DNA of 59,492 bases, from the NCBI GenBank assembly GCA_029204225.1, contig CM055102.1:50376426-50435917 (forward strand), written 5' to 3'. The stretch is from Diphasiastrum complanatum. Taxonomy: Eukaryota; Streptophyta; Lycopodiopsida; Lycopodiales; Lycopodiaceae. The translations under genes were made by a program, and so were the position numbers. Shown in pieces: positions 39,743 through 50,545 of this stretch. A model generated the notes under the pieces. The model worked only from the letters and a program-made list of their open reading frames with translations, did no database searches and had not been told where the DNA came from. Positions within the stretch are counted from its first letter, which is position 1; every line of letters begins with the position of its first letter.

Positions 39743-40383
39743 TGTGAGAGATTTCAACTAGTTTAGTCTAGTTTAGTCACATTTTGGTAAATTGTCAGTA
39801 AGAGGCCAAAACTCATTTTAGACTTAGAGATAAACTTTTTGAAGTTATATTAGTTTAAAATACATTCAATAAACACTTTTGGAAAGTGTGGGAAAGTTGG
39901 TAGTCCAGTTTGAGAGAGATTCAAATTTGAACTTTGGTCTAGACCCAAAAATAGTAGGGTTTACATTTTCGAGGGAAAGCCAAGTGGCCAAATAGGGTTT
40001 GGAAACTCTATAAAAGGATGTAACTCGTGGAGAGACACATCTTCTCTCTTCTCTCTCTCATTTCATCATTATATATGGTCCTCTTTGGGTTCCTCCTACT
40101 CATTGGTGCACTATCTTGGTGTTATCTTGCAATCTTGTGTGTAGAATGATCATTTATTGCTATTTTCAGTTCCACACGTGTGAAATACAGTAGGGTACTG
40201 TAATTGGACAACAAACATATTTTATGTTTTGGTTCATGTTTGATCAATATCTCTTAGAGTTTGCATCTCATTTTGTATGTAGATGCTGATTTTTCTACAT
40301 TGGCAGGATTGTTGGTTTGCTCCTTATTGTAACCAAAGATTTGGGACATGGATTGGATCTTGAATGATCTGAAATCCTTCACA
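39743..40383 (+). repeat. 3' LTR of the non-autonomous element
   Basis: 641 bp, partner of 36909-37558, ending TTCACA then CGATT. TATA box at 40009-40016; CACACGTGTG at 40173-40182. Confidence 0.9.
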
Positions 40384-40605
40384 CGATTCTCATGCGTGAA
40401 TCTTTCGTGTTCGTGTCTTCTCGTCAAGTATTCGCAAATCTTTCGTGCTTCATGTCTCTTGACTTTCATGCTCGCGAACATCTTCGTCAGGTAGAGGGCT
40501 AAAAGCCAGCAAAGCTTTGTAATTAGAAACATTTTGTTTTTTCAGCTCCCTCTCAAATCATGATAGCTTTATGATCCCAAGATTGCTCCTCTGTCTCTCA
40601 GAGAG
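40384..40605 (-). repeat. Copia B 3' tail/LTR-like sequence, right part
   Basis: Continues 36457-36908 across the inserted element. It matches 18880-19078 (GCGAAC, ATTAGAAACATTTTG, GATTGCTCCTCTGT). It lies just downstream of RNase H in copia orientation. Confidence 0.65.
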
Positions 40606-41003
40606 TCATTTGTCCAAGGCTTTGGTGAAGATGTCAACAACCATGTCTTTCGTTCCAATGAAGGTGGTCTGCAACATCTTCTTTTCAATTAGATCCCTCA
40701 TCAAGTGATACTTGATCGCAATGTGCTTCATTCTGGAATGGAACATGGGACCTTTTGTCAGGTGTATTGCAGAGGTGTTTTCCATCTGCAAGACCAGAGG
40801 CTCGTTCTTTTTTTTGTCTAATTCGTCCAGGAACTGCCTTGGCCATATTATCTCGTTGGCCATCTTTGCTGCTGCAATGTACTCTGCTTTGCAGGATGAC
40901 TGGGCCACAATGGTTTGTTTCTTGCTGACCCAGAGAACTGTTGCTCCTAATGCGATGGTGCATCCTCCAGAGACGCTTTTACAATCGTCCTTGAGAGATG
41001 CCC
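40606..41003 (-). pseudogene. Copia family B RNase H C-terminus (copy 2)
   Basis: The reverse frame has AQSSCKAEYIAAAKMANEII, NTSAIHLTKGPMFHSRMKH, IAIKYHLMRDLIEKKML and the terminal MVVDIFTKALDK-stop. Upstream text across a stop/frameshift (GCTIALGATVLWVSKKQ-like) marks the start of RNase H. It is cut at about 41004 by repeat R. Confidence 0.9.
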
Positions 41004-41006
41004 AGC

Positions 41007-41570
41007 GACTAAGAGGGCCCTATCAAGACTCAAGAGCTAATCTTGAGCCTCAAGATAGACTTCTTGGTTTATCAAGATGAGTATGGGGCTGGGATGCTCA
41101 TATGGTAGATAGACATTTGACATGCCATAGGTCCTTCTCAGATCCATCCACTAGTGGATGGAAAAAAGATGAGCCCTATGGTAGATGGATGGGAATGAAA
41201 AATCTCTATGGATGACAAACACATATTTTCTTTCATAGGACACACCGAGACCCACCAACCAATGGATAGGTGTTGGAAGGCCTTATGGCAATATTTTTGT
41301 TGTTTGTGATAGGGCAATCCCAAACTCATCTACCAATAGATGGATCTGGAAAGAAACATGATATTTCTTTTTCCCATCCCTTGAGACATACCATATATTT
41401 GGTATTTTCAATTGTTGTATTTATCTCTTTTCTCCCTAAATCCCATAGTTCACCGAGGTTCATTCATGTTGCTACATATTTACTTTCATTGTTGTAGAAC
41501 CTATAAAAATACACAAGAAGTGCAGACATGTAGGTACCTACATGAGAGTCAAACCATCAAAAGAGTATCA
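41007..41570. repeat. Repeat R, copy 1
   Basis: About 560 bp, matching 42873-43390: GACTAAGAGGGCCCTATCAAG at the left, repeated CCCTATGGTAGATGG and GACCCACCAACCAATGGATAGG internally, GTAGGTACCTACATGAGAG at the right. It ends exactly at an LTR start TGTTGGAAATTAAG (41571). Not coding; family unknown. Confidence 0.85.
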
Positions 41571-41660
41571 TGTTGGAAATTAAGCTCACAATTTTATCCT
41601 TGGTGATATAATTTAACTCAAGATTCTTCCTACACAATTTTTTTATCATTGATTCCTCCT
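41571..41660 (+). mobile_element. Copia B LTR start fragment
   Basis: TGTTGGAAATTAAGCTCAC and the next ~70 bp match 19221 and 43391 onward, then stop at about 41660 where reverse-strand copia integrase sequence begins. Confidence 0.75.
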
Positions 41661-41671
41661 GCACAATTTTT

Positions 41672-42410
41672 TCTGCCTCTGAAACAGTGCATGGTTCTTG
41701 CACAAAGTAGCACACTGGATCATCTATAAATTCGAATGGAGGCTGTTTGGATTGGTTCGATCTTCTGGGTTGAACTTCGATCCTCTAATGCAATTCAACT
41801 TGTTGAGGGACTACTTCATTGTCAGAGTCGGTGTCGATCTTTTGATCAGTCCTGGGTTCGGAGCTGGTGTCGACTCTAGGATCTAAATTGGATGGAGCTT
41901 TTCCCTTGTGGTTGAAGAACTGATCTTCCACAAAGATGACATCTCTGCTCATGAATGCTTTCAGAGTGTCCAGATTGTAGAGCTTGTATGCCTTGTAGAT
42001 AGGCGGCGGTAGTAACAACTTTTGCCCAAAATTCTTTTGGAAGTGAGCCAGCATGCTCTTGGCACTTCAATGAGTGTTTGATTCTTCCTTTCTGCTACAT
42101 CATTGCACTGAAGTGAGTAGTTGGTTGTGTATTGTTGATGTATTTCATTTGCCTTGTAGAGCTCTTTGAATTCGGTGGAGATGAATTCTCTCCCTCCATT
42201 AGTGTGTAGAGCCTTGATCTTTCTCTGGGTCTGCCAGCAGATGTCTTGAACTGTTTGAAGAAGTTGAATGCTTTAGATTTGTTCTTCAAGAAGTAGGTGA
42301 TAGTTCTTCGAAAGAAAGCTAAAACTTTCCTAGATTCATCAAGAATAGTGTAGCCTTGTCTATCGAATTCGGCCTTATGACCAAAATCAGTGATTCTGCT
42401 TATTGAAATA
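41672..42410 (-). pseudogene. Copia integrase fragment (family D), copy 1
   Basis: Reverse strand: ITDFGHKAEFDRQG, then integrase text with KSKAFNFFKQFKTSAGRPR, a shifted KEFWAKVVTTAAYLQ, and the C-terminal AYKLYNLDTLKAFMSRDVIF-EDQFF. The acidic linker before RT follows (SEPRTDQKIDTDSDNEVVPQQ). Several stops and frameshifts. A parallel copy lies at 45454-46376. The core Asp motif region is heavily decayed. Confidence 0.8.
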
Positions 42411-42872
42411 GATTGGTATGTGTATATTTGTATCATTGTACCCAAGTTTTTACTCCTACATTGGTATTTGCATATTTTGACATTCTCCCTCAAATCTAGC
42501 CTAGATTCCCACTTAAAGATTGATTTCTTCTTAGGTTTGTTCTATTTTATTTATCATATGCTTTTTGAGAGAGTTAAGAAAGGTATCGTGATTAATTTTG
42601 TTGGTCTTCACACATCCACTTGAGGATCAAGGGCACCTTAAGTTGGGTCTTGAAAGAGCCAATAGTGCTCTCTTGGCCATTTTGGGCCTCTATGGAGAAT
42701 AGAAGGCCCTATGGTAGGCAAAAAAATATCCTTACCATAGGGCACCCATTGAAATGACTAGAAAGGGCCATATTTAGACTCAAGAGGGGCCCCAAGATGG
42801 CCAAAAGGAGGCAAGCCCACCAAGTGGTCATGTTGGAGGTCATGTTGGTGGCCCTCAAGAGGGACATATTGA
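42411..42872. other. Unclassified, possibly extended repeat R
   Basis: 42411-42620 holds no recognised feature. 42620-42872 resembles repeat R in style (GGCCCTATGGTAGG, CTCAAGAGGG) but has no match next to copy 1, so copy 2 may be longer on its left. Confidence 0.4.
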
Positions 42873-43390
42873 GGACTAAGAGGGCCCTATCAAGACTCAA
42901 GAGCTAATCTATCAAGATGACTATGGGGCTGGGATGCTCATATGGTAGATAGACATTTGACATGCCATAGGTCCTTCTCATATCCATCCACTAGTAAAAG
43001 ATGAGCCCTATGGTAGATGGATGGGAATGGAAAATCTCTATGGATGACAAACACATACGTTCTTTCATAGGACACACTGAGACCCACCAACCAATGGATA
43101 GGTGTTGGAAGTCCTTATGGCAAAATTTTTGTTGTTTGTGATAGGGCAATTCCAAACTCACTTGCCAATAGATGGATCTGGAAAGAAACATGGTATCTCT
43201 TTTTCTCATCCCTTGAGACATGTCATATATTTGGTATTTTCAATTGTTGGATTTATCCCTTCCCATAGTTCATCTAGGTTCATTCATATTGTTACATATT
43301 TACTCGCATTGTTGTAGAGTCTGTAAAAATACACAAGAAGTGTAGACATGTAGGTACCTACATGAGAGTCAAACCATCAAAAGAGTATCG
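42873..43390. repeat. Repeat R, copy 2
   Basis: Partner of 41007-41570, with several short deletions relative to it; also ends directly at an LTR start TGTTGGAAATTAAA at 43391. Confidence 0.85.
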
Positions 43391-43860
43391 TGTTGGAAAT
43401 TAAACTCACAGTTTTCTCCTTGGTGATATAATTTAACTCAAGATTCTTCCTGCAAATTTTTTTTATCATTGATCTAGGATCAGATGCAACCTATTTTAAT
43501 TTTATGTCTACTCATTTGATACCTGCAGGAATTACAGTTCTCTATTTTACTACCTGCATATTTGGTCGTGTTTCTTGACATAGACTTCAGCACTTGCAAA
43601 ACTACTCTCATTTTGTGTGCAAAGTAACTTCTGGTAAAATACATGAGTTTCTACACAACAGTCCAACACCTGCAACTTTTTACAAAAAACTGGATCAACC
43701 GAACTATTCAAAGGGCGACTACGGTGACCTTCTGGCTAATTTTCAATTTCAGATCAAAGGGTAACCATTCCTGATCTTTTCCACATTCGAATGTCAAAGT
43801 ATTTTTGAAAAAAACATTGAAGACCTGGCCATCTTTGATGACTTCAATGTGTCTCATCTT
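43391..43860 (+). mobile_element. Copia B LTR fragment
   Basis: Matches the LTR at 19221-19500: TGTTGGAAATTAA, CTCCTTGGTGA, TATGTCTACTCAT, AAAGGGTAACCA, TTGAAGACCTGGCCATC. Homology fades near 43860. The reverse 113-codon frame 43708-44049 is not conserved. Confidence 0.75.
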
Positions 43861-44136
43861 TGATTCACATTCGAGCACAATATGAAGTGAACGCACCACC
43901 AGAGACCACCGCCAAAGGCAATAGTTGTGGTCTACATGCGAAGGGAGCTCATGAAGTAAACGAACCACAAGGCACTTCTCAACACACTGCAAACAACCAT
44001 AGGCACCGTAAGGAACTGCCCAAGGCACCGCCATGGACCACCAAGGCACTACATGAGTCAGACCTGTCAGAAAACCATGGGATACTGTGGAAGTATCGAA
44101 TGGTATCGGATTGGTAGAACTCTTATTATAACAAAA
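43861..44136. other. Unclassified leader-like sequence
   Basis: No coding motif. In reverse orientation it lies just downstream of a PBS and could be the leader of the element whose LTR is 44149-45110. GGCAC-rich text at 43970-44050. Confidence 0.4.
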
Positions 44137-44148
44137 AATTTGATACCA
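44137..44148 (-). other. Primer binding site, initiator-Met tRNA type
   Basis: The reverse complement starts TGGTATCA directly after the LTR end; eight bases match the usual plant copia PBS. Confidence 0.75.
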
Positions 44149-45110
44149 TGTTAGAAATGTAGAGGGTTATCAATAATATCGAATGATATCAGATCAGAAA
44201 AGCTCTAGTTAAAATAGATGCTCTGATATCAAATCGATAATGGTAGGATAGCAGCGAACGTAGAACAATGAACCATTTTAGATCGGAAGTGCAATAGTTA
44301 CCGGCAATAATCAAGATGAATAAATAGTAGTAATGCTCAATAGAACAAATCAATAGTGTGGACAAAAATGTACTCTTGATTGATTGGAAAAAATTGAGTA
44401 CAATGGCTTGAAGCAAAAATGACTTCAACTAGTTGATCGTTGAATATTTGTTACTTCTAGATTGATCAACTATATATATGCTAGCTGCTAATAGGTGCAT
44501 CCCTTATTCAAAAGTTATTTTTGGTATTTTGAACTACTTAGTTAATTAACACCGCCTTATAGTAGGTAACCGCCAGTGGAGATATTTTATTTACATACAT
44601 GGGTGGACTATCAATGTTTAGTCTTGAAGTCGCCTAACAGTACATGGATCGACTTTTATTGATGAGAGAATGCCGATGTCGAGTTAGTCAAGAGTTTGAT
44701 GGATTGTCGATGAAGTTGGGTAAGTCGACAAAGTCGAGTAAGTCAATGGAGTCGATGGAGTTGATGGAGATGTCAATGATGTAGGGTAAGTCGACAAAGT
44801 TGGATGAGTTGATGAAGGAGTCGATGTCGAGTGAGTGATGGAATGTTGAGCTAGTCAAGTATATACATGGAGAAGTCAAAATCGATGGAATGAAGTAATT
44901 CGTATACTTCGATGAAGTTGATGTCGATGGAGTCAGTTGAGTGAGTTAATGAAGAAGTCGAAGCCGATGGAGTTGAATGGAGTAAGTTGGTGAATATACA
45001 TGGGGAAGTCAAAGTTGGACTTCGGATTTCAAAGACTTTGGAGACTTTGAAGTTGATGAAGTCGGACTTTTTACCTAATTGATTTTGATCCTGAGCATTT
45101 TAATCCAACA
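44149..45110 (-). mobile_element. Copia family D LTR with PPT on one side and PBS on the other
   Basis: 962 bp. In element orientation it starts TGTTGGATTAAAATGC and ends CATTTCTAACA. Upstream is the purine-rich AAGGGAGAG next to RNase H of the right-hand element; downstream is a PBS. The LTR is thus shared by two internal regions, as in tandem elements. It includes the GTCGA-rich repeat. Confidence 0.8.
44650..45060. repeat. GTCGATG/GTCGAGTAAGTCGA-type short repeats inside the LTR
   Basis: Many imperfect copies of GTCGATGGAGT, GTAAGTCGACAAAG and GATGAAGTCG. The reverse strand translates to Ile/Asp-rich text, a by-product of the repeat. Confidence 0.75.
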
Positions 45111-45450
45111 CTCTCCCTTATGGTGGATCCTATAAAACTTGGATTTTCATATTTAGCATCTTGTTAAATCTGATATGGTGATCCTTGGATAATACTTTGC
45201 TGAAGTAATCTGCTGCCATAAAATCTGTCTTGCAATAAAACAATGACACTTCCTTGCCTTGCACTTTCTCTCTAAGGTAGCGATACTTGATTTTGATATG
45301 CTTGCTTCAAAAATGAAATTTCGAATTTAGAGATAGTGTGATTGTGCTTTGATTAACACAATGGATGGTTGATGGATATAGTTGAGCAAGGTTGATACCT
45401 GCAAGTAGATTTCTCAACCAAATCATCTCCTTGGTAGCATTTGTGGCAGG
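45111..45450 (-). pseudogene. Copia family D RNase H C-terminus
   Basis: Reverse text: ATNATKEMIWLRNLLAG, STIHCVNQSTITLSLNSKF, SKHIKIKYRYLREKVQGKEV, ADYFSKVLSKDHHIRFNKML, then the polypurine-like tract and LTR start at 45110. Stops interrupt it. Confidence 0.8.
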
Positions 45451-46376
45451 TATTTATTCTGATTCGATCAATGATAATGCTAGTGAGGTCTGTTTTCGGC
45501 TGTTCCTTTGATCAGCATCAGGAGTTGACATTGCATCTGAAATAGTGCATGATTTTTGCACAAAGTAGCAGGCTAGATCATCCATAAATTGGAATGGAGG
45601 CTGTCTCGATCGGCTTGATCTTCTAGGTTGAACTAAGGTCCTCTGCTGCATTGCAACTTGTTGAGGGACTACCTCATTGTTAGAATCAGTGCCAATCTTT
45701 TGATCAATCCTGAGTTTGGAGCTGGTGTTGACCCTAGGATCTGAATTGGATGGAGCTGTTTCCTTGTTGTTGAAGAACTGATCTTCCACAAACATGACAT
45801 ATCTGCTCGTAAATGCTTCTTGATTGTCCAGATTGTAGAGCTTGTATGCCTTGTAGATAGGCGGCTGTCATAACAGCTTTTGCCCAAAATTTCTTTGGAA
45901 GAGAGGCATGGGCCAACATGGTCTTGGCACTTTCAATGAGTGTCTGATTCTTCCTTTTCGCTACGCCATTGCACTGACGTGAGTAGCTGATTGTGTATTG
46001 TTAATGTATTTCATTTGCCTTGTAGAACTCTTTGAATTAGGTGGAGGAATTCTCCACCTCCATTAGTGTGTAGAGCCTCGATCTTTCTCTGGGTCTGATT
46101 TTCAGCAGATGTCTTGAACTATTTAAAGAAGTTGAATGCTTTAGATTTGTGCTTCAAGAATTAGGTGATAGTTCTTTGAGAGAAAGCTAAAACTTTCCTA
46201 GATTCATCAAGAATAGTGCATCCCTGTCTATAGAATTCGGCCCTATGACCAAAATCAGTGATTCTGCTTATTGAAAGTATATTCTTAGTAAGATTTGGAA
46301 TGTGAAGAACATTGGACAGAAAGTTTACATCACCTTTCTAGAATTTGATTCTGACTGTTTCTTCACCCTCAATAGT
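45451..46376 (-). pseudogene. Copia family D pre-integrase/integrase remnant, copy 2
   Basis: Reverse strand: VLHIPNLTKNILSISRITDFGH, integrase text with KIEALHTNGGGEF (second catalytic Asp reads as Asn), KKFWAKAVMTAAYLQ, VMFVEDQFFNNKE, acidic linker and PRRSSRSRQPPFQFMDDLACYF. RT is absent: the linker joins directly to RNase H text (TSLALSLIESE), so most of RT has been deleted. Confidence 0.8.
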
Positions 46377-47463
46377 ATGAGATGAGTTGTCTCCTAGTTC
46401 TTGATGTTGATGAAAAGGATTCTTCTTTGGATGGTGATGATGATGGACCTTCATCAAGTCAAAAGCCAAGGAGAACATCAAGGGAAAGACAAGTACCTTC
46501 AAGGCTCACATATGATCAAAAGGGTAAGCAAGTAGTTTTTGGAAATTATGTTGCTTTCCTAATCTCTTTGGATGACCCTACACGTGTAGATAGCAAGGAA
46601 AGAAGAGGAGTGGATCCAAGCAATGGATCTTGAGTATCAAGCTCTTCTGAAGAATAGAACATGGAGATTGGTGGAGTTGCCTAAGGACAAGAAAGCTATT
46701 GGATGCAAATGGATCTTCAAGGTGAAGACAAACCAAGATGGATCTATCAACAAGTACAAGGCAAGGTTAGTGGGAAAAGGATATGCTCAACAACAAGGGA
46801 TTGAATATGATGAGACCTTTGCACCCATGGCAAAGATGGTAAGCATTCAAGTCATCATTTCACTTGCTAGACTTTATGGATGGGATCTATGGAAAATGGA
46901 CATTTCAAATGCATTCTTGAATGGTGATCTTGAGGATGAAGTGTACATGGAGCTGCCCGAGAGTACATTTCATCAACAAAGCCAAATCATGTGTGTCTAC
47001 TACAAAAGAGCTTGTATGGCCTTAAGAAAACACCAAGGAGTTGGTATGCTAAGCTTAACACTTTTTTACTCTCTCAAGGCTTTGTTATGAGTGAGTATGA
47101 TCATTCACTTTATTATAGGTTTGCTGGAAATGATGTTACCATCTTGCTAATCTATGTGGATGATATCATCTTGAGTGGTGGAGACAATCAAGATGTGGAA
47201 GATATCAAGAGTGCTCTTAAGGAGTTTGAGGTGCATGATCTTGGTAATTTACATTACATTTTGGGAATAAAAGTCATTAGATCTTCTCAATCTACTTTCA
47301 TTTGTCAAGGTAAGTATGCTAATTCTATTTAGGAAAGATTTTATATGGTAGATGCAAAAGCTAGTGATACACCTATGGAGTCTCATATAAAGCTAACTAT
47401 AAGAGGTAATGAAAGATCCTTCGAGGACATTACTCTCTATAGGAAGCTAGTTGGTTCACTCCA
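46377..47463 (+). pseudogene. Copia RT fragment, forward
   Basis: Linker with SSSQKPRRTSRERQVPSRL, then (frameshift near 46615) LEYQALLKNRTWRLVELP, GCKWIFKVKTNQDGSINK, MDISNAFLNGDLEDEVYM, a frameshift near 46970, KSLYGLKKTPRSWYAKL and the catalytic LLIYVDDIILSGG. After a stop at 47330: FEDITLYRKLVGS, where it joins unrelated sequence. Its neighbour on the left is in the opposite orientation. Confidence 0.9.
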
Positions 47464-48436
47464 TGATTGCTCCTAGCATGAAAGATAGGATTGGTTGTGA
47501 AGGATTATAAAATGATCCCCAAATAGACTGCCAATCTAAGGAAATGCTAACAAAAGTTGGTGTATACCACAATTACAGCTCAAGCTCCATTGGGTATGGA
47601 GTCGAAAATAAGGCCGTTCATGATCATAGGCACTTTCAATGGCAATCGGCAAGGCAGATTCCTAACGATCTGCCGACAATTTTCAGATAGCCTAAGGAAC
47701 TTTGAAATGTACAAGAGATCACGTGTGTGAGCTCTGGCTTTTGAGATACCAATGAGACGTACAAGCATGACTTGTATATAAGCTGAAATTCACTTAAAGA
47801 GTGAGGTAAAATAGAGCTAGATCTTGAATAAACGCCTAATCTTCATCTGAACCGTTTGCATAGGCTTCAAAAATGTTTGTTACTAGTGCATTTCGAGAAG
47901 AGATATAGATTCAACGACCTCCCCACATGCAGCAAAGTTGGCGGGCATTTTTAACTCGTGAAACAAATGCTAAACCTGTGGCAAACGATTAGTTTCCGAA
48001 GGCTTCAAAAGAATAGCTCATTAGTCAACCAATGAGATTGTTGTGAATACACTAAAACTCTTAAGCAATTGATGTCTAAACACAGTCAAACATACAAAGG
48101 CCTTCAATCCGCCTCTTGAAATCACCAGAGTCATGAAAACGAACATGAGAGATTGATCAAACCACACTCTAGGGATGCCATTTTAAATAGTGACTCAATA
48201 TGGACAGATTTACGTGAAATTTTACAACTATGAATATAGGAGATGGTTTAAAACAAGGACAAGGGAAGCGCTTAGTAGTAGGGCTACAAGTAGAGGTGAG
48301 CTGTAGATGAAGAGGGTGCAAATTTAGGTGCGCTAGCAAGTTCTTTTTCCTTCCACAGGTAGAACTAGCTAAATTGGACAAAATTGGCCGCAGGCCAGGG
48401 TCATAGGCAGAGGAAGAGAAGGAGAGTGTAGATTGT
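47464..48436. other. Unclassified stretch before the Ty3 element
   Basis: No recognised coding motif; short frames on both strands lack family features. Homology to copia ends at 47463. Confidence 0.45.
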
Positions 48437-49221
48437 TGTTGGGGGTATTCCCAACAAAGTGTAAATAAATAAAATCATCCAATAAAATGTGCTGTGAGGG
48501 CATGGCACGCAAATAAAGTTGTAAGTAAAATAAACATGACTTGGGCCTTGGAATTAAAATAAAACTAGAGTCCCAATGTCATTTTTAAACTTAGAGATTA
48601 CTTTCTAGAGTTGGGTCCAAATTGGGACTCACATGAATCTTGTGATTTCTAATGTACTTTTTGTGGACCCTTGGATCAAGTTGGGTCCAAGATGAATGGA
48701 TAGGATCATTGTGAATATTAGCCAATAGGATCGAGGGGCAAGGGCCTTCCGCATTTTATAAAAAGGCACCATTTGTACACTATTTTCATGCTTAATGAGG
48801 AGGAAACTCTACCAATTTTGGAAGAGAAGCATCCTCATTTGAAATTCAATGCTTGCTACTGCTCTTGTTGTCTTCAATTGCTTTCAAGGTCATGCTTTTT
48901 GGTTTCAATAGTTTATGTTTCTCCTTTAGCAAGTATAATGTGCATTTGAGCTAACCTCCACCCTCACTCTCTATCTCTCTCTCTTTCTCTCCTCCCTTCT
49001 CAATCTCTTCTTTTCTATCCCTTCCCTTCACCCAAATCATGATGAATGTTAGTATAGAGCAGTAGAGTTAAAGGAGAATAGTGTTAGTGGTGAGTAGAGT
49101 TAAGAGAGAAAGTAGAAAACTAACTAAAAGTAGCATCTATGCATAGTTAGGTACCTATCCAGTGATCTAACGCTTGTTGACAAGCAGGAGGGCTATACTA
49201 CGTAAGATCTTCGACTCTACA
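48437..49221 (+). repeat. Ty3 5' LTR
   Basis: 785 bp, TGTTGGGGGTATTCCCAACA at the start and CTCTACA at the end. TATA-like TATAAAAAG at 48757-48765. CT-rich tracts near 48960-49020. Confidence 0.93.
48757..48765 (+). promoter_or_regulatory. Ty3 LTR TATA box
   Basis: TATAAAAAG within CGCATTTTATAAAAAGGCACC, conserved in both LTRs of the nested reverse copy. Confidence 0.65.
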
Positions 49222-49222
49222 G

Positions 49223-49240
49223 TGGCGCCGTTGCTGGGGA
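49223..49240 (+). other. Ty3 primer binding site, tRNA-Asp type
   Basis: TGGCGCCGTTGCTGGGGA, one base after the LTR end; one mismatch to the usual TGGCGCCGTTGCCGGGGA. Confidence 0.92.
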
Positions 49241-50545
49241 TAGGTTTCCACTAACTAGTTTAGCTGCATTTTAGCTATATTCTTGTTTTTTAGAGTAGTT
49301 TAGGTAGATTTTTGAGAGTTTAGAGTTAGTTTTCTGTATTTTTTTGTGTTTGGACTATTCACAGCTAGCGGAGGAGGTGTGAGAGGATAGAGGAGGTATT
49401 GAACAGCCTTTAAGAGCTTGAAACCCAAACCAACCAGCCAAAAAACCCAAAGAAACTCACCAATCTATATTTTGGAGGAAAAAAGAGCTTAAAATCTCAT
49501 CAGATTTTTATATCTCTAGAAACAGTGAGAATTAACCCTTGCATCACTGGCAACAGCTCCAGGGTACTGTCCCAGACCTGCATAGAAGCATGCGAGAGTT
49601 AGTTCCAAGCAGATTGTAAAAATCAAAGAAAAATCATATAAAATTCAAAAAACCCTTGAAAAAATCCAAAAAAAATCAAATCTTCATAAAAACTCTCGTA
49701 GAGCCCTCTGAAGTTCCATCTCAGTAAGACTAGGACATAGAGAGACTTGCGAGAGTTAGTTTGATATCTAAGTGCCTGTGCGAGAGTTCCCAATGAAAAA
49801 AAGACGGGAAAGTACAGTGAACCCTCGTAGATAGCAAAATTTTCAGTTCTAGTGGTCAAGAACTCTCGCAGAGGATTATGAAGTTCCATCTCAGTGAGAC
49901 TAGGACACAGAGTTTATGAGAGTTAGTCTTATTTCAATGAGCAGAAAATTGGATTTAAGTGCAAAAAAATCACTAACAAGTGAAAATCCAGCAAATTTTT
50001 CCAGTAAGAACTATTGCAGACCCTCTCAAATGATTCAGAATGTCAATTTACATCAATGACAAAGCCTGCGAGAGTTAGTGTGAAGATCTGGTGAATATCA
50101 AGCCAAAAAAGTGATTTTTAACCCTCACAAACAGTGAAATTTTTACTTCTTGCAAGAGTTAACTCTCGCAGAAAATTCCGTAGTGAGATCTGCATCAGAT
50201 CCAGCTATTGTGAACCTTGTGAGAGTTACTTAACCAAGATCTGAAAGATATCAAGTTTTTTACCTACAAAAATAGCTAAAGAACCCTTGCACAGCCAACC
50301 CTTGCACAAGATAACCCTCGCTGACCAAAGCAGTGGAAATATCTCATCAGATCTAGCTACTGTCAAAATCTCAAGTCAATCAGTGCAAGGAGTAAAAGTT
50401 ATCAAGGAAAAACCACCATAAAAGGCCTAAAATTCACTTCCGGCCAATCAGATCGATCAGATCCTTGAAGATCCAGACTGCATCCTATTGTATAAGCAAG
50501 ATCCAATCACTTTGGAACCCACCATCGGATGAATCTGAGATTGGG
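49241..50545 (+). other. Ty3 leader with a dense array of TGCGAGAGTT-type motifs
   Basis: Between about 49560 and 50340, at least 15 copies of a motif close to TGCGAGAGTT or its reverse complement AACTCTCGCA appear (for example near 49588, 49691, 49747, 49781, 49861, 50066, 50152, 50160), plus weaker AACCCTTGCA/AACCCTCG forms. A ~170-bp direct repeat (GAAGTTCCATCTCAGT at 49711 and 49881) lies within it. No coding frame. Confidence 0.85.

Larger units (their letters stand above)
36904..40388 (+). mobile_element. Non-autonomous LTR retrotransposon carrying an unknown 680-codon ORF
   Basis: Two similar LTRs (36909-37558 and 39743-40383), both starting TGTGAGAG and ending TTCACA, lie between copies of CGATT (36904-36908 and 40384-40388). 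A polypurine tract GAAAAGGGAG (39733-39742) touches the 3' LTR. The internal region is only ~2.2 kb and holds one intact ORF and no gag, protease, integrase or RT motif. About ten substitutions and one small indel separate the LTRs by eye, so the insertion is fairly young. It sits inside copia B tail sequence. It must use another element's enzymes. Confidence 0.88.

Noticed and set aside
36265-41003. Idea that the whole region is one intact reverse copia element with the non-autonomous element inside it
   Set aside because: The order is wrong: RNase H (40606-41003) lies upstream of the integrase end and RT (36455-34836), and no gag or integrase core is present, so at least two broken copies are involved.
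44688-44879. Ile/Asp/Ser-rich 63-codon reverse frame
   Set aside because: Translation of GTCGATG-type short repeats inside an LTR.
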